Positions 32,278-44,989 are shown, counted from the stretch's first letter. The stretch is 64,000 nt of DNA from Deinococcus aerius (GCF_002897375.1 NZ_BFAG01000019.1:1-64000), one strand, 5' to 3'. Made by a program: numbers and translations. Notes: generated by a model from the letters alone, not told the origin.

Positions 32278-34317
32278 ATGAAACCACACCGCACCCTGCC
32301 CCTCGCGCTGCTTACCGGCCTGCTGCTGTCCGCCTGTGGCGGAGGCGGCACCCCCGACGGCACCAAGCCCACCATCTCCCTGGACGCCACGCTGAACCTC
32401 GCCTCCCGGACAGTGGCGCTCAAGGCCGACGCCAAGGATGACGTGGGCGTGACGAAGGTGACCTTCTACCGGGGCACTGCCGTGATCAAGGAGGACACCG
32501 AGGCGCCCTACGACGCGACGGCGACCCTCGCCTCCGGGGACAGCGGCCCGGTCACCTTCCGGGCGGTGGCGACTGACGCGGCCGGGAACACGGCTGAGGC
32601 CACCGACACGGTGAACGTCCCCACGGGCACGGGCTCCATCCAGGGCACCGTCGTGGACCAGAACATCGGGGCGCCGGTGGCGGGGAGCACGGTCACCCTT
32701 TTCCAGAACGGGACCGAGCTGGGCAGCGTGACGACCGGGGCGGACGGCTCCTTCACCGTGCCTGGCCTCGCGGCGGGCACCTATGACCTCAAGGCCCGCA
32801 AGGCGGGGATGGCGGGCAGCGACGTGTACGGGCTCGTGGTGGGCGCGAATGCCACGTCCGTCAAGCTCGTGCAGCGCCCGGCTTTCGAGACCTCGGCGAC
32901 GACCGACCCGGCCAAGCTGATCCTGACCCGCGCGGACGGCACCACCCCGCTGGCGGGCGCCACCTTCACGAACGGGGTGGACTTCCGCATCCGGTCGGCC
33001 GAGGACTCCAACCACGTGGGGCCGGTGCGAATCGTGTACGCGCAGCTCGGGCGCACGCCGGGCTCGGCAGTGGTGACGGCCTCGGCGACGGCGAACAACT
33101 GGAACTTCTCGCCGAAGCAGGATGAGCCGAGAAAGGTGGACTCGGGCGCGGTGACCCTGCCCAACGACGCCTCGCCCAACTTCATCGCGGGCTTCGGCAG
33201 CGCGGCGGGCGAGACGGTCTACCTCGAAGTCCTCGCGGTGGACTACAACTACAACTACGCGCGCTACATCGTGCCCATCAAGCTCATCAACACGAACGGC
33301 GCGGCGGCGAACACGGTGGAGGCGCCGACCCTGGCGACGGCCACCGCCTTTACCCTCAAGCAGGAGGGCTCGTGGACCACGCCGTACCAGGCGCCCGGCA
33401 GCCAGGCGGGCACGCCCGTCGCGGACGCGGCCCCCAACGGCTCGGGGGTGTTCGTGGAGGTGCGCTGGTGCTACACGAACACGGCAGGGGCGGCCAAACC
33501 CTTCGCCTTCGACATCGAGCGCTCGGAGGACGGCACGACCTTCACCAAGGTGGGCACGGTGGGCGGGGGCGCGAACGCCGACTGCTCGGCCACCAACCAG
33601 GCCGCCCGGCCCTTCAACTTCCGCGACACGAGCGCCGCGCTGACGGTCGGCAAGACCTTTACCTACCGGGTGATCGCGCGCGGGGCGAATGCGGCGGCGA
33701 GCAACACGACCAAGACCACGCCGCTGGCCCAGTTCACCCCGCAGTTTGTGGCCCCCGCCGATGAGACGACCGGCGTGTCGCTGACCCCCACCCTGGTCTG
33801 GAGCGGCAACCAGATCGCCATCGGGGCGGACGGGGCGGGCTACAACCTGCGCCTGCGCGACCTGTACAGCCTGAGCGGCTACAACCTGCCCGGCGCCTCC
33901 GCCAACGCCCTGATCCGGGTGGAGGAGGGCACGGGCGACGCGGGCAACAAGGTCCCGGCGGGTCAGGCCCTGGTGTTCCTGTCGTCGGGCGCGGTCCTGA
34001 CCAAGCCTGCCAGCGCCGGGCTCGTCCTGACCGACACGGCGGGGGTCTACGCGGCGGCCAAGCCAAATTTCGCCCCGGTGGACACAGCGGCGCACACCGT
34101 CAGCCTGCCCCTCAACCTGCTGACAGGCGCCTCGCTTCAGCCGCTACGGCCCTACAAGTGGGAGCTGTACTCGGGCTTCGCGTACAAGTACGCGCCGACC
34201 GAGGGGGGCCGCGTCTCGGCCTACTCGGTCTACACCTGGCCTGACAGCACGGTGGCGCCCATCTTCCAGACGCGCCCCGTGAACATCAACTGGGACTTCA
34301 TCACCGCCGCCCAGTAG
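32278..34317 (+). CDS. Ig-like surface lipoprotein, paralogue in cassette 2
   Basis: The 679-residue product begins almost identically to its paralogue at 28.2 kb ('MKPHRTLPLALLTGLLLSAC'). After the lipobox come an Ig-like region (about 25-115, 'TVALKADAKDDVGVTKVTF'), a carboxypeptidase-regulatory-like domain (about 120-200, 'GSIQGTVVDQNIGAPVAGST') and C-terminal beta domains shared with the paralogue. The extra length lies near the N terminus and in the middle. 'aaggag' precedes the ATG. It is followed after 58 bases by a second subtilase gene. Confidence 0.75.
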   Translation: MKPHRTLPLALLTGLLLSACGGGGTPDGTKPTISLDATLNLASRTVALKADAKDDVGVTKVTFYRGTAVIKEDTEAPYDATATLASGDSGPVTFRAVATDAAGNTAEATDTVNVPTGTGSIQGTVVDQNIGAPVAGSTVTLFQNGTELGSVTTGADGSFTVPGLAAGTYDLKARKAGMAGSDVYGLVVGANATSVKLVQRPAFETSATTDPAKLILTRADGTTPLAGATFTNGVDFRIRSAEDSNHVGPVRIVYAQLGRTPGSAVVTASATANNWNFSPKQDEPRKVDSGAVTLPNDASPNFIAGFGSAAGETVYLEVLAVDYNYNYARYIVPIKLINTNGAAANTVEAPTLATATAFTLKQEGSWTTPYQAPGSQAGTPVADAAPNGSGVFVEVRWCYTNTAGAAKPFAFDIERSEDGTTFTKVGTVGGGANADCSATNQAARPFNFRDTSAALTVGKTFTYRVIARGANAAASNTTKTTPLAQFTPQFVAPADETTGVSLTPTLVWSGNQIAIGADGAGYNLRLRDLYSLSGYNLPGASANALIRVEEGTGDAGNKVPAGQALVFLSSGAVLTKPASAGLVLTDTAGVYAAAKPNFAPVDTAAHTVSLPLNLLTGASLQPLRPYKWELYSGFAYKYAPTEGGRVSAYSVYTWPDSTVAPIFQTRPVNINWDFITAAQ

Positions 34318-34375
34318 GCGGCCCCCCGTCCGTCCCCTTCCCGCCCCCTTTTCCTGCGTCCCGAGAGGATTTCCG

Positions 34376-36463
34376 ATGCCCAAACACTTTGCCAAGCCCC
34401 TGGGCGTGTTCGCCCTGACCGCCCTGCTCGCGGCCTGCGGCCAGCAGCGGCCCAGCAGCGTGGTCCCCGTCGCCGCCCAGCCGAGCGGTCCCGTCGCCCA
34501 GAGCGGCAAGCTGAAGTACATGCAGCACGAGCTGGTCCTCGGCTACCACGATCAGGCCAGCCTGAACCGCGCCGTGGGTATCCTTGGCGGTCAGGTCATC
34601 GCCACCATCCCCGAGATCAAGGCCGCGCTCGTCCGGGTGGACGGGGACGCCCTGAAGCTCACGCCCCGCGCCATGCGGATGGAGGGCCTGCGCTACGCCC
34701 TGCCCAACGCCGTGGTGACGGGTGAGGACCCCGCGCCCCTGAGCCCGGCAGGCCTCTCGCCCCAAGCGAACTCGGCTGACCAGTTCTTCGACGAACTGCC
34801 CCAGTACGCCCTGGACCCCCGCCACCTGAACGCCAAGGCTGCCTGGGACGCGGGCTTGACCGGCAGGGGCGTGCTCGTCGCCGTGCTCGACGATCCGGGC
34901 GACGTGTCGCACCCCGACCTCGCGCCCAACTGGGCGGGCAAGGCGTACAACCCGTTCCTGAACAAGGTCTACACGGACGCCAAGGAATGGGTCGACGCCT
35001 CCAAGAGCAACTTCGCCTCGCACGGCACCTTCGTGGCGTCGAGCATCGTGGCTGCCGACGACGGCAAGGGCATCGTGGGCGTGGCGCCCGGGGCCAAGTT
35101 CATGCCGGTCGTGATCAACCCCGCCGCGAAGACCGAGAACGAGTTCTACTCCTCCTTCTACATCGCGGCGGGCGCCGTGTGGGCCACCAACAACGGCGCG
35201 CGGGTGCTGAACAACTCCTGGGGCGGCGGCACGTCCTTCGGGGCGGTCAAGGACGCCTTCGACTACGCCATGAGCAACGGCACCGCCGTGGTCGCCTCCA
35301 TGGGCAACTCCTACCACGACGAGTTCCAGTACCCGGCGGCGCTGCCCGGCGTGATCGCCTCGGGCGCGCTCGACGGCAGCAACCGCAAGGTCACCTTCTC
35401 GACCACCGGGCGCCACATCTCCTCCTCGGCCCCCGGCCAGGACACCATGCTCGCCAACCCGACCTGGATGGGCGGCGGGCACAGGCTGATCTCGGGCACC
35501 TCCTTCTCGTCGCCGTACACGGCGGGCGTCGCCGCGCTGGTGTACGGGAAGTGCCCCGCCGCCACCCCCTACCAGGTGCGCCGCGTGCTGGAGATGACCG
35601 CCAACGGCTCCATCGGCTCGAACCCGGGCGGTTTCGACCGCGACACGGGCTGGGGGGCGCTGAACGCGGGCAACGTCGCCAAGATGCTGACCTCGTGCGA
35701 CGCCCTGCCCGCCAAGGGCGCGAACGTGCAGGTCAACGTGTCGTACGTGAATGGCAGCGGCACCCAGCCGGGCATCCTGGCCGACGTGATGCTGCGCGGC
35801 CAGGGCTTCCGCGCCGGGGCGACCGACGATCCCACCCCGCTGTACCTGAGCACCACCGACGCCGACGGCAACGCGAACTTCGCGGAGATCGCGCCCGGCA
35901 CCTACGACGTGTACGTGGCGGGCGCCGATCTGGGCCTGACGGGCGGGGTCACCGAGGACCGCGGCACCTTTGTCGGCACCCTGACCGCCACCAGCGGCTC
36001 GACCTACTACAGCCCCGACCACAAGCGCGTGCTCCTGAACGCCGCCTTCCTCGACCTCAACCCGGTCGACCCCTACGAGCCCAACGACAGCCCCGCCGAC
36101 GCGAAGCCCATCGCGTACGGCGAGACGACCCAGACGGCCTACATCTACGGGCAGCCGCAGGACTTCGACTTCTTCAAGTTCACGGCGGCCGCGGGCGATC
36201 AGATCAAGGCCGACGTGCTCGCGGCGGGGCAACTCGGCGGCGCGCTCGACTCGTTCCTGTACCTGATCGGCCCGGACGGCAAGGTGCTGGCGCAGAACGA
36301 CGACCGGGGCACCCCCCGCATCGACTCGGACTCCGAGATCACCTACACGGTGCCTGCCGCCGGGACCTACTACCTGGCGGTGACGAGCTACACCATCTCG
36401 GAGGGTGGGGACGACAACAACCCCTTCAACAAGTACCAACTGAAGCTGAACAAGACCAACTGA
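34376..36463 (+). CDS. S8-family subtilisin-like lipoprotein peptidase, cassette 2
   Basis: The 695-residue protein has a lipobox ('LLAACGQQ'), an N-terminal propeptide-like region ('[20 protein letters not shown]'), and a complete S8 triad: Asp in '[17 protein letters not shown]' (about 172), His in '[11 protein letters not shown]' (about 215) and Ser in '[16 protein letters not shown]' (about 375). The C-terminal regions are carboxypeptidase-regulatory-like and PPC domains ('[13 protein letters not shown]', '[17 protein letters not shown]'). 'gagagga' precedes the ATG. It is a paralogue of the subtilase at 29.8 kb and sits in the same position of the duplicated cassette. Confidence 0.92.
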   Translation: MPKHFAKPLGVFALTALLAACGQQRPSSVVPVAAQPSGPVAQSGKLKYMQHELVLGYHDQASLNRAVGILGGQVIATIPEIKAALVRVDGDALKLTPRAMRMEGLRYALPNAVVTGEDPAPLSPAGLSPQANSADQFFDELPQYALDPRHLNAKAAWDAGLTGRGVLVAVLDDPGDVSHPDLAPNWAGKAYNPFLNKVYTDAKEWVDASKSNFASHGTFVASSIVAADDGKGIVGVAPGAKFMPVVINPAAKTENEFYSSFYIAAGAVWATNNGARVLNNSWGGGTSFGAVKDAFDYAMSNGTAVVASMGNSYHDEFQYPAALPGVIASGALDGSNRKVTFSTTGRHISSSAPGQDTMLANPTWMGGGHRLISGTSFSSPYTAGVAALVYGKCPAATPYQVRRVLEMTANGSIGSNPGGFDRDTGWGALNAGNVAKMLTSCDALPAKGANVQVNVSYVNGSGTQPGILADVMLRGQGFRAGATDDPTPLYLSTTDADGNANFAEIAPGTYDVYVAGADLGLTGGVTEDRGTFVGTLTATSGSTYYSPDHKRVLLNAAFLDLNPVDPYEPNDSPADAKPIAYGETTQTAYIYGQPQDFDFFKFTAAAGDQIKADVLAAGQLGGALDSFLYLIGPDGKVLAQNDDRGTPRIDSDSEITYTVPAAGTYYLAVTSYTISEGGDDNNPFNKYQLKLNKTN

Positions 36464-36478
36464 GCCCCAATAGAACGG

Positions 36479-36514
36479 AGCCCCGCCGAGGTCAATTCGG
36501 CGGGGCTCCGCTTT
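36479..36514. terminator. Bidirectional terminator between subtilase 2 and cmk
   Basis: An 11-bp perfect stem (36479-36489 with 36497-36507) with a 7-base loop lies between the two convergent genes. A short T run follows on the plus strand. Confidence 0.75.
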
Positions 36515-36530
36515 GGAGTCCTGCTCCTGG

Positions 36531-37173
<643 letters not shown>

Positions 37174-37243
37174 GAGATGGGCCGGGAGAGATGCCCCTCT
37201 TGAGGCGGAAGTGTCCCTCACCCGGTCCCGCTAGACTGCCCCC

Positions 37244-38044
37244 GTGACCAAGCCCGCCCCCCTCCTCCTGACCGCCCTCCTCGCCCTGACCGCCTGCCAG
37301 AAAAAGGCCGACGCCAACGCCCAGACGAACACCGACCCGGCCGCGACCGACACCAGCAAGACCGAGACGCAGACGGACGCTGCCAAGACGGACAGCAGCA
37401 GTACCGGCGCGAGCAAGCCCGCGACCGTCACCACCCCCGGCCCCATCCCCTCGGGCTACACCCAGGTGCCCTTCCTGACCGACCAGCCGGTGCGCGAGTT
37501 CAAGTCCGAACCCGCCCTGAACCTTCAGGACGGCAAGGACTACTACGCGCTGATCGACACCGACAAGGGCCAGATTCTCGCCGACCTGTACGAGCAGGAA
37601 ACCCCGGTGACGGTGAACAACTTCGTGTTCCTCGCGCGCAACCACTTCTTCGACGGCATCCGCTTCCACCGCGTCATCCAGGACTTCATGGCGCAGACGG
37701 GTGACCCCAAGAGCGTGGACGACAGCAAGAAGGACGAGTGGGGCACGGGCGGCCCCGGGTACAGCTTCGCCGACGAGTTCCGCACGCAGCTCACCTTCAA
37801 CAGCTCCGGCATCCTGGCGATGGCGAACAGCGGCCCGGCGACGAACGGCTCCCAGTTCTTCATCACCTTTGCGCCCACCGACTTCCTGAACGGCAAGCAC
37901 ACCATCTTCGGCAAGGTCGTGAGCGGGGACGACGTGATGGGCAAGCTGACCCGCACCGCCGACACCAGCGGCGGCCAGGAGGCGCCCATCGCGGGTGCGG
38001 TGCCCGACAAGATCCTGACCGTGCGGATTCTGACGAAGGGCTGA
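37244..38044 (+). CDS. Cyclophilin-type peptidyl-prolyl isomerase lipoprotein
   Basis: The 266-residue protein has a lipoprotein signal ('[10 protein letters not shown]'), a Thr/Asp/Lys-rich linker (about 20-65), and a cyclophilin domain (about 100-265: '[15 protein letters not shown]', '[19 protein letters not shown]'). The catalytic Arg lies in 'RFHRVI'. It should catalyse proline isomerisation of exported proteins at the outer face of the membrane. The GTG start lies 6 bases after TAGACT (leaderless). A strong terminator follows. Confidence 0.92.
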   Translation: MTKPAPLLLTALLALTACQKKADANAQTNTDPAATDTSKTETQTDAAKTDSSSTGASKPATVTTPGPIPSGYTQVPFLTDQPVREFKSEPALNLQDGKDYYALIDTDKGQILADLYEQETPVTVNNFVFLARNHFFDGIRFHRVIQDFMAQTGDPKSVDDSKKDEWGTGGPGYSFADEFRTQLTFNSSGILAMANSGPATNGSQFFITFAPTDFLNGKHTIFGKVVSGDDVMGKLTRTADTSGGQEAPIAGAVPDKILTVRILTKG

Positions 38045-38055
38045 GCAAAAAGCGG

Positions 38056-38100
38056 GCGAGGCGCCGGGAAGGCTTCGTCCCCCGGCGCCTCGCGTTGTTT
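38056..38100 (+). terminator. Terminator of the cyclophilin gene
   Basis: A long GC stem (gcgaggcgccggg with cccggcgcctcgc, 38056-38068 with 38081-38093) is followed by 'gttgttt'. Confidence 0.85.
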
Positions 38101-38103
38101 AGA

Positions 38104-38235
38104 GCATTTGACAAAAGAAAAGTTGTCATCCTGAGCGCAGCGAAGGGTCTAGACACGGGGTCCGGGGAGGCTTCGCGGAATTTACCCTTGAGCGGAGCGA
38201 GGGGCTCGGCGTGGCGGGGTTCTTCCGTCAAATGC
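38104..38235. repeat. MITE-like element with 9-bp terminal inverted repeats
   Basis: GCATTTGAC (38104-38112) and GTCAAATGC (38227-38235) bound 132 bases. Inside lies a copy of a dispersed motif 'gtcatcctgagcg' (38125-38137), also found at 40051. The right end supplies the last codon and stop of the membrane protein gene. Confidence 0.5.
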
Positions 38236-38671
38236 CCTGGCGCAGGGCCTGCCGCAGTCCCTCCGGGTCGTCCGTGCCGATCAGGATGCGCCGACCGTCG
38301 CCCAGCCCGATCACCAGGGCGTCGCCTCCCGCGATGCGGTACAGCCAGCTGTCCGGGAGCAGGCGAATCCCGATGCCCGCGAGGGGTCCGACCGGCATCT
38401 CACCGAGAACGACCATCCCGGCGCGGGGAAAGCGGGCGCGGCCGAGGCCCAGGCCGAACCCCAGCCGCAACTCCTCCTCCGTCACTTCCACCGTCAGGCG
38501 GCCCAGGAACGCGACGACCAGGCCGAAGACCCCGAGCGGCAGGATGAGCGCGGCATTCGCCCCGTTGGCCTCGCCCGTCCCCATCAGCAGGAGCAGGGTG
38601 GCGCTGAAAAAGGCCGCGTGGAACCAGGCGAGGCCGGGTTGCGACTGGGTGTGGCGGTAGATGGGGGACAC
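38228..38671 (-). CDS. Small membrane protein with PH-like cytosolic region
   Basis: The 147-residue protein has two adjacent transmembrane segments (about 15-35 and 40-60) followed by a beta-rich region ('[19 protein letters not shown]') like bacterial PH-domain membrane proteins. No function is known. The GTG start follows 'gaggt' with 6-base spacing. The C-terminal end (last residue and stop codon) falls within the right inverted repeat of a MITE-like element, so the original C terminus may have been altered. Confidence 0.65.
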   Translation of the reverse strand: MSPIYRHTQSQPGLAWFHAAFFSATLLLLMGTGEANGANAALILPLGVFGLVVAFLGRLTVEVTEEELRLGFGLGLGRARFPRAGMVVLGEMPVGPLAGIGIRLLPDSWLYRIAGGDALVIGLGDGRRILIGTDDPEGLRQALRQGI

Positions 38672-38693
38672 GGCGGCACCTCGCCGGTCCAGG

Positions 38694-39995
<1,302 letters not shown>

Positions 39996-40050
39996 AAATG
40001 CACTTCCTTTTTATCCAGGTTTCCCCCACGAGTCAGGGAGAGGGGCGCTG

Positions 40051-40113
40051 GTCATCCTGAACGAAGTGAAGGGTCCCGCCTTCTGGGGGACGTTCCGCCG
40101 CGCTCAGCATGAC
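40051..40113. repeat. Dispersed 'gtcatcctga' inverted repeat, copy 2
   Basis: gtcatcctgaacg (40051-40063) and cgctcagcatgac (40101-40113) form a 13-bp imperfect inverted repeat between obgE and rpmA. The left half matches the motif at 38125. Confidence 0.5.
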
Positions 40114-40167
40114 AGTTTCTTCCCGTTCTCCCTGAAAGGGACCTCGCGTTGGCCTTGACCCGACCCT

Positions 40168-40206
40168 AAAAAAGCACGCCCCGCCCCGTATCCGGGCAGG
40201 GCGTGC
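40168..40206 (-). terminator. Terminator of rplU-rpmA
   Basis: On the minus strand gcacgccctgccc pairs with the gggcggggcgtgc segment and is followed by six T (40168-40173). Confidence 0.85.
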
Positions 40207-40232
40207 CGCAGCGCAGCCTTGAGTGGGCCGTC

Positions 40233-40517
40233 TCAGTCGGCGGCGACTTCGGTGCTGGCCGGAGCCACCGTCTCGACGCTGATGAAGCGCCCGCGCTCGC
40301 CGCGGTTGGTGAAGACGACCTTGCCGTCCACCAGGGCGAAGAGGGTATGGTCGCGGCCCATGCCGACGCCCTGACCCGCCTTGAACTTCGTGCCGCGCTG
40401 GCGGACCAGGATGTTCCCGGCGACGACCTTCTCGCCGCCGAACTTCTTCACGCCCAGGTACTTGGGATTGCTGTCGCGTCCGTTCTTGGACGAACCCACG
40501 CCTTTCTTGTGTGCCAT
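40233..40517 (-). CDS. rpmA: 50S ribosomal protein L27
   Basis: The 94-residue protein is a component of the large subunit near the peptidyl-transferase centre. It begins '[20 protein letters not shown]', the canonical L27 N terminus without the cleaved extension of Firmicutes, and contains '[15 protein letters not shown]' and '[14 protein letters not shown]'. The length is normal with a short Ala/Glu tail. It follows rplU by 15 bases. Confidence 0.98.
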   Translation of the reverse strand: MAHKKGVGSSKNGRDSNPKYLGVKKFGGEKVVAGNILVRQRGTKFKAGQGVGMGRDHTLFALVDGKVVFTNRGERGRFISVETVAPASTEVAAD

Positions 40518-40532
40518 GTCAGTTCACCTCTC

Positions 40533-40832
40533 TCAGGCAATGCTCGTGATGCGGATGGCGGTGTAGTTCTGCCGGTGGCCGTTGCGGCGGCGGTACTGGA
40601 TGCCGCTCTTGTACTTGCGAATGTAGATCTTGGGGCCGCGGCCGTGCTCGACGACCTCGGCGGTCACGGTGAAGCGCGCGGCCTCGTCGCCCAGCAGCGT
40701 GTGCCCGCCGCCGATCAGCAGGGGCTTGAGTTGAAGCTGGTCGCCCGCCTCGCCGGGGAGGCTCTCGACGCGCACCACGTCGCCCTGCTGCACGCGGTAC
40801 TGCTTGCCGCCGCTCTGAATGATCGCAAACAT
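40533..40832 (-). CDS. rplU: 50S ribosomal protein L21
   Basis: The 99-residue protein starts '[18 protein letters not shown]' and has '[19 protein letters not shown]', both diagnostic of L21. 'aggagg' precedes the ATG. An upstream in-frame extension was rejected. It is the first gene of the rplU-rpmA operon and is preceded by about 320 bases of structured, gene-free DNA with two candidate promoters. Confidence 0.98.
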   Translation of the reverse strand: MFAIIQSGGKQYRVQQGDVVRVESLPGEAGDQLQLKPLLIGGGHTLLGDEAARFTVTAEVVEHGRGPKIYIRKYKSGIQYRRRNGHRQNYTAIRITSIA

Positions 40833-40916
40833 CTCTTCAATCCTCCTGCCATGCTGCCCGGAAACGCTGCCCGGGCAGAGGCCAAGCTCGCCCCGGGGGC
40901 GAGTCACCAGTGAAAG

Positions 40917-40946
40917 AGGGTAGCACAGGGCCGGGGGTTAGGCCAA
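40917..40946 (-). promoter_or_regulatory. Proximal promoter candidate of rplU-rpmA
   Basis: On the minus strand -35 TTGGCC (40941-40946) and -10 TACCCT (40917-40922) are 18 bases apart, giving a leader of about 80 bases. Confidence 0.5.
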
Positions 40947-40999
40947 ACGCGAACGCGCCCGAACCGACTGTGTCCCAAAAGGGGAACCGGAACGAGCAG

Positions 41000-41145
41000 A
41001 AAGCATCACCCACCCCGCCTTGCAGGGCGTTTTCTCGGTGATGTGCCGTTCCTCTTCCTCGCGTGTCCTCGCGGTACACGCCTGCTCACCCGGGGATGAG
41101 CCGCCTGCCTGATAACCTCCGGGGCCGGGCATAGGCCCGTCGCCA
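41000..41145 (-). ncRNA. Structured leader or small RNA upstream of rplU
   Basis: On the minus strand four consecutive hairpins can form. These are CGGGC/GCCCG with tetraloop (41126-41139), GCTCAT/GTGAGC (41084-41101), GCGTGT/ACACGC (41061-41081) and CATCACC/GGTGATG enclosing CGCC/GGCG (41004-41043). The second stem needs a T-G pair that only the minus-strand RNA provides. A promoter (TTGGGA, 18 bases, TAGACT) lies just upstream. No known riboswitch or RNA class was recognised. Confidence 0.45.
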
Positions 41146-41151
41146 CCCCAG

Positions 41152-41181
41152 AGTCTAGCATCCCGGAACCTTCCATCCCAA
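41152..41181 (-). promoter_or_regulatory. Distal promoter candidate upstream of rplU
   Basis: On the minus strand -35 TTGGGA (41176-41181) and -10 TAGACT (41152-41157) are 18 bases apart. Transcription would start near 41145, at the structured region. Confidence 0.55.
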
Positions 41182-41199
41182 CGGGACGTATTCCCCGGC

Positions 41200-41562
41200 G
41201 TGATCGCTCGTTTGCGGCTCTTCTGGCGGGACGCGCTGGCGCTGCTCTTCGCGGTGGGGGACCGCCGAACGCCGGGGCGGGCGCGGCTGGCCGCCCTGCT
41301 CGCGCTCGCCTACGCCCTGAGCCCGGTGGACCTGATCCCCGATGTGGTGCCGCTGGCCGGGTGGGGGGACGACCTGCTGGTGGTGCCGACCATTCTGGCG
41401 CTGGCGGCAAGGGGGCTGCCTGCCCCGGTGCTGGCCCATGCGCGCGTGCGGAGTACGTTGCTTCAACGGCGCCTGCCCTGGCTGCTGCCGTTGCTCGGCC
41501 TGCTCGTGCTGTTGGCCGCCGGAGTGCTGATCTGGGGCCTGCTGCGCGCCCTCGGCAGTTAA
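41200..41562 (+). CDS. DUF1232 (YkvA-type) membrane protein
   Basis: The 120-residue protein contains the short DUF1232 signature '[20 protein letters not shown]' in a hydrophobic setting, plus a C-terminal transmembrane helix ('[20 protein letters not shown]'). Function of the family is unknown. The GTG start lies a few bases after a weak 'gtattc' -10-like box. It precedes a two-component system by 34 bases, but that operon has its own -10 box. Confidence 0.8.
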   Translation: MIARLRLFWRDALALLFAVGDRRTPGRARLAALLALAYALSPVDLIPDVVPLAGWGDDLLVVPTILALAARGLPAPVLAHARVRSTLLQRRLPWLLPLLGLLVLLAAGVLIWGLLRALGS

Positions 41563-41596
41563 CCGCCCCCTAACCGCACCCTCTAGACTGGGGCCC

Positions 41597-42259
41597 ATGC
41601 GGCTGCTGTTCGTCGAGGATGACCCCCGAATTGCGCAGCCCACCCTGGGGGCCCTGCGCGAGGCAGGCTACGCGGCGACCTGGCGGCAGACCGGGCCCGA
41701 GGGACTGGAGGAGGCCCTGCTGGGCGAGTACCCCCTGATCGTGCTCGACGTGATGCTGCCCGGCCTGGACGGCTTCTCGGTGGCGCGGGAGTTGCGGGGG
41801 GCGGGGGTGGACGCGGGCATCCTGTTCCTGACCGCCCGGGGCGAGCTGAGTGACCGGGTAGAGGGCCTCGACCTGGGGGGCGACGCCTACCTCGTCAAGC
41901 CCTTCGCGGTGCCGGAACTGCTGGCGACGCTGCGGGCGCTGACTCGCCGGGAGCGGGGGCAGGGAACCCCCCGTGTCGTCTTCGCGGGCGGGCGCGGCGT
42001 CCTCGACACGGTGGCCCGCACGGTCACGTGGGACGGCCAGGAGGTCGCCGTGACGGCCCGCGAATATGCCCTCCTGGAAGCGTTGGCCCGCTCCCCCGAC
42101 CGCTGGTTCACCCGCGAGGAACTGCTCGACCGCGTGTGGGGCCCCGACTTCGGCGGCGAGGCGCGGATCGTGGACGTGTACGTGCGCTACCTGCGCCGCA
42201 AACTCGCGCCGGGGGCGATCAGCAGTGAGCGGGGGCGGGGCTACCGGGTGGAAGGGTGA
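41597..42259 (+). CDS. OmpR-family response regulator
   Basis: The 220-residue regulator has a receiver domain (about 1-115; acidic pocket 'FVEDDP', phosphoacceptor Asp in '[13 protein letters not shown]', Lys in '[11 protein letters not shown]') and a winged-helix DNA-binding domain (about 130-218; '[20 protein letters not shown]', '[14 protein letters not shown]'). The ATG lies 7 bases after TAGACT (leaderless). The cognate histidine kinase gene follows within 35 bases. Confidence 0.95.
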   Translation: MRLLFVEDDPRIAQPTLGALREAGYAATWRQTGPEGLEEALLGEYPLIVLDVMLPGLDGFSVARELRGAGVDAGILFLTARGELSDRVEGLDLGGDAYLVKPFAVPELLATLRALTRRERGQGTPRVVFAGGRGVLDTVARTVTWDGQEVAVTAREYALLEALARSPDRWFTREELLDRVWGPDFGGEARIVDVYVRYLRRKLAPGAISSERGRGYRVEG

Positions 42260-42292
42260 GTGGGGAGTGGTCAGTGGGGAGTGGATCGGGGC
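42254..42292 (+). repeat. G-rich 'gtggggag' element, copy 2
   Basis: A short imperfect tandem repeat of 'agtggggagtgg' lies between the response regulator stop and the kinase start. It resembles the element at 21794 and has several G runs. Confidence 0.5.
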
Positions 42293-43707
42293 ATGGTCCG
42301 GCAGGGTAGGCGCGTGGGCCTGAGGTTGCCCCACCTGACCCTGCGCGCCCGGCTGACGCTCTGGGCCGCGCTGGCGACGGCGCTGGCGGTCGCGCTCGTG
42401 GTGGCGGGGCTCTTCGTGGTCGTCAATCAGTATCTGCGGGCGGCACAGGTCGCGGCCCTGCTGACGGCCACGAGCGCCGTGCAGGAGCGGATCGAGGGGG
42501 CGGCGCAGCCCTTTGTGCTGCTCAGCGGCCGGGACCTGGAACGCATCGCCGATGCCGACGAGCAGACCCGCAACTTGGAACTGCGGCTCCTGGGTCCGGG
42601 GGGCAGCGCGCAGACGCCCCGTTTTCCCCCCGGGGTGGAGGCGAACCTGCCGCCGAACGTGTATGCGCTGGGCGACCGCCTCCTGGTCGTACGCCCCCTG
42701 CATGACGGCACGCTGCTCACGGTGGTGTCGAACGCGCCGGTCCTCTCCCAGACGCGGCGGGCCTTCGGGCAGGCGCTCGCGTGGCTGCTGCCCACCGCGC
42801 TGGGCCTGTCGCTGCTGCTGGGCTGGACGGTCGCCGGACGCCTCCTCGCCCCGGTGCGGGCGCTGGAGGGGGCGGCGCGCGAGATCGGGGCGGGGGGAGA
42901 CCTGCGCCGTCCCGTGCCGGGGGCGGGGGCGGGGGACGAACTCTCACGGCTGGCGCTGACCCTTCAGGAAGCGTTCGCCCGCCTCGCCGACGCCCGCGAG
43001 CGCGAGCAGGACTTCGTGCGGGCCGCCGCCCACGACCTGCGCAGCCCCCTCGCGGCCCTAACCGCCCGGGTGGACGCCACCCTCGCCCGCGACCGCGACG
43101 CCGAGCGGTACCGAATGGAATTGCGCGAGATCGGGACCGACATCACCCGGCTCGCGGACCTCGCCAACCACCTGCTCCTCCTCGCCCGCGACCCGGCGGC
43201 CCTGGCCCGGGTGGAGGTGCCCCTGCGCGACCTCGCGGCGGACGCGGTGGACCGGGCCCGCGAGCTGCGCCCCGAGGCCGACGTGGATCTCGTCGCCCCC
43301 GCGCCCGTCACGGTGTGGGGCGACCGCGTGCTGCTGGGGCAGGCGGTCTGGAACCTGACGGCGAACGCGGTGCTCCATGCCCCCAGCGCGACCGTCACTG
43401 TGACGGTGGGAAGGGATGAGTCCGGCGGGGGCCGGGTCGAGGTCCGCGACGACGGCCCGGGCGTCCCGCCGGACGTGCTCGCGCGGCTGGGCGAGGCGTT
43501 CTACCGGCCCGACGCGAGCCGCGCGGCTTTCGGCGCGGGCGGGCACGGCCTGGGCCTCGCGCTCGTGCGGCGGGCGGCGGAACTCCACGGGGGCCGTCTC
43601 ACGCTGGAGAGCCCGCCGGGTGGGGGCTTTGTCGCCACGCTGCACCTCCCCGAGCGGCCCCCGACGGGTGAGGCCCGCCGGGCGGAGCGGGTGCTAGGCT
43701 CTGCCCT

Positions 43708-43711
<4 letters not shown>
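42293..43711 (+). CDS. Transmembrane sensor histidine kinase
   Basis: The 472-residue kinase has a transmembrane helix (about 20-45), an extracytoplasmic sensor region (about 46-165), and a second helix (about 170-190). A HAMP domain follows, then HisKA with His in '[18 protein letters not shown]' and HATPase_c ('[12 protein letters not shown]', 'VRDDGPGVP', '[13 protein letters not shown]'). It is the partner of the upstream response regulator. The start is uncertain: ATG at 42293 was chosen because the upstream in-frame GTG at 42260 lies in the G-rich repeat. The 3' end overlaps the next gene by 4 bases. Confidence 0.92.
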
Positions 43712-44502
<791 letters not shown>

Positions 44503-44605
44503 CTCGCCCACTCGGTTTTTACCGCTCCTGAGCGGGCAAAAGCCTGTCTGCTTTGTGAGGCGGCCGGCCTTGCCACGCTCCGGGGGGCTGTGCATACTGT
44601 GCCCC

Positions 44606-44842
<237 letters not shown>

Positions 44843-44851
44843 AGGCTCTCA

Positions 44852-44889
44852 CGCCCCCGTCCCGGTCCCGTGCCGGGGCGGTTTTCTTT
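44852..44889 (+). terminator. Terminator of the ferredoxin gene
   Basis: CGCCCC (44852-44857) pairs with GGGGCG (44875-44880), followed by 'gttttcttt'. Confidence 0.8.
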
Positions 44890-44910
44890 GGCGCCCTGGC
44901 GAATATCCCC

Positions 44911-44940
44911 TTGCCCCCGCCGCGTCCGCCCCGCTAGCAT
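44911..44940 (+). promoter_or_regulatory. Promoter of the corA leader
   Basis: -35 TTGCCC (44911-44916) and -10 TAGCAT (44935-44940) are 18 bases apart. The predicted leader before corA is about 160 bases. Confidence 0.65.
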
Positions 44941-44989
44941 GCCCGCTGGTGCCCGCCCTGCCGAGCGGAGCCGGAGAGGAGGTGATGAC

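Noticed and set aside
41000..41150. Known riboswitch class upstream of rplU (cobalamin, TPP, FMN, c-di-GMP, glycine)
   Set aside because: None of the core motifs of these classes is present; only generic hairpins are seen.
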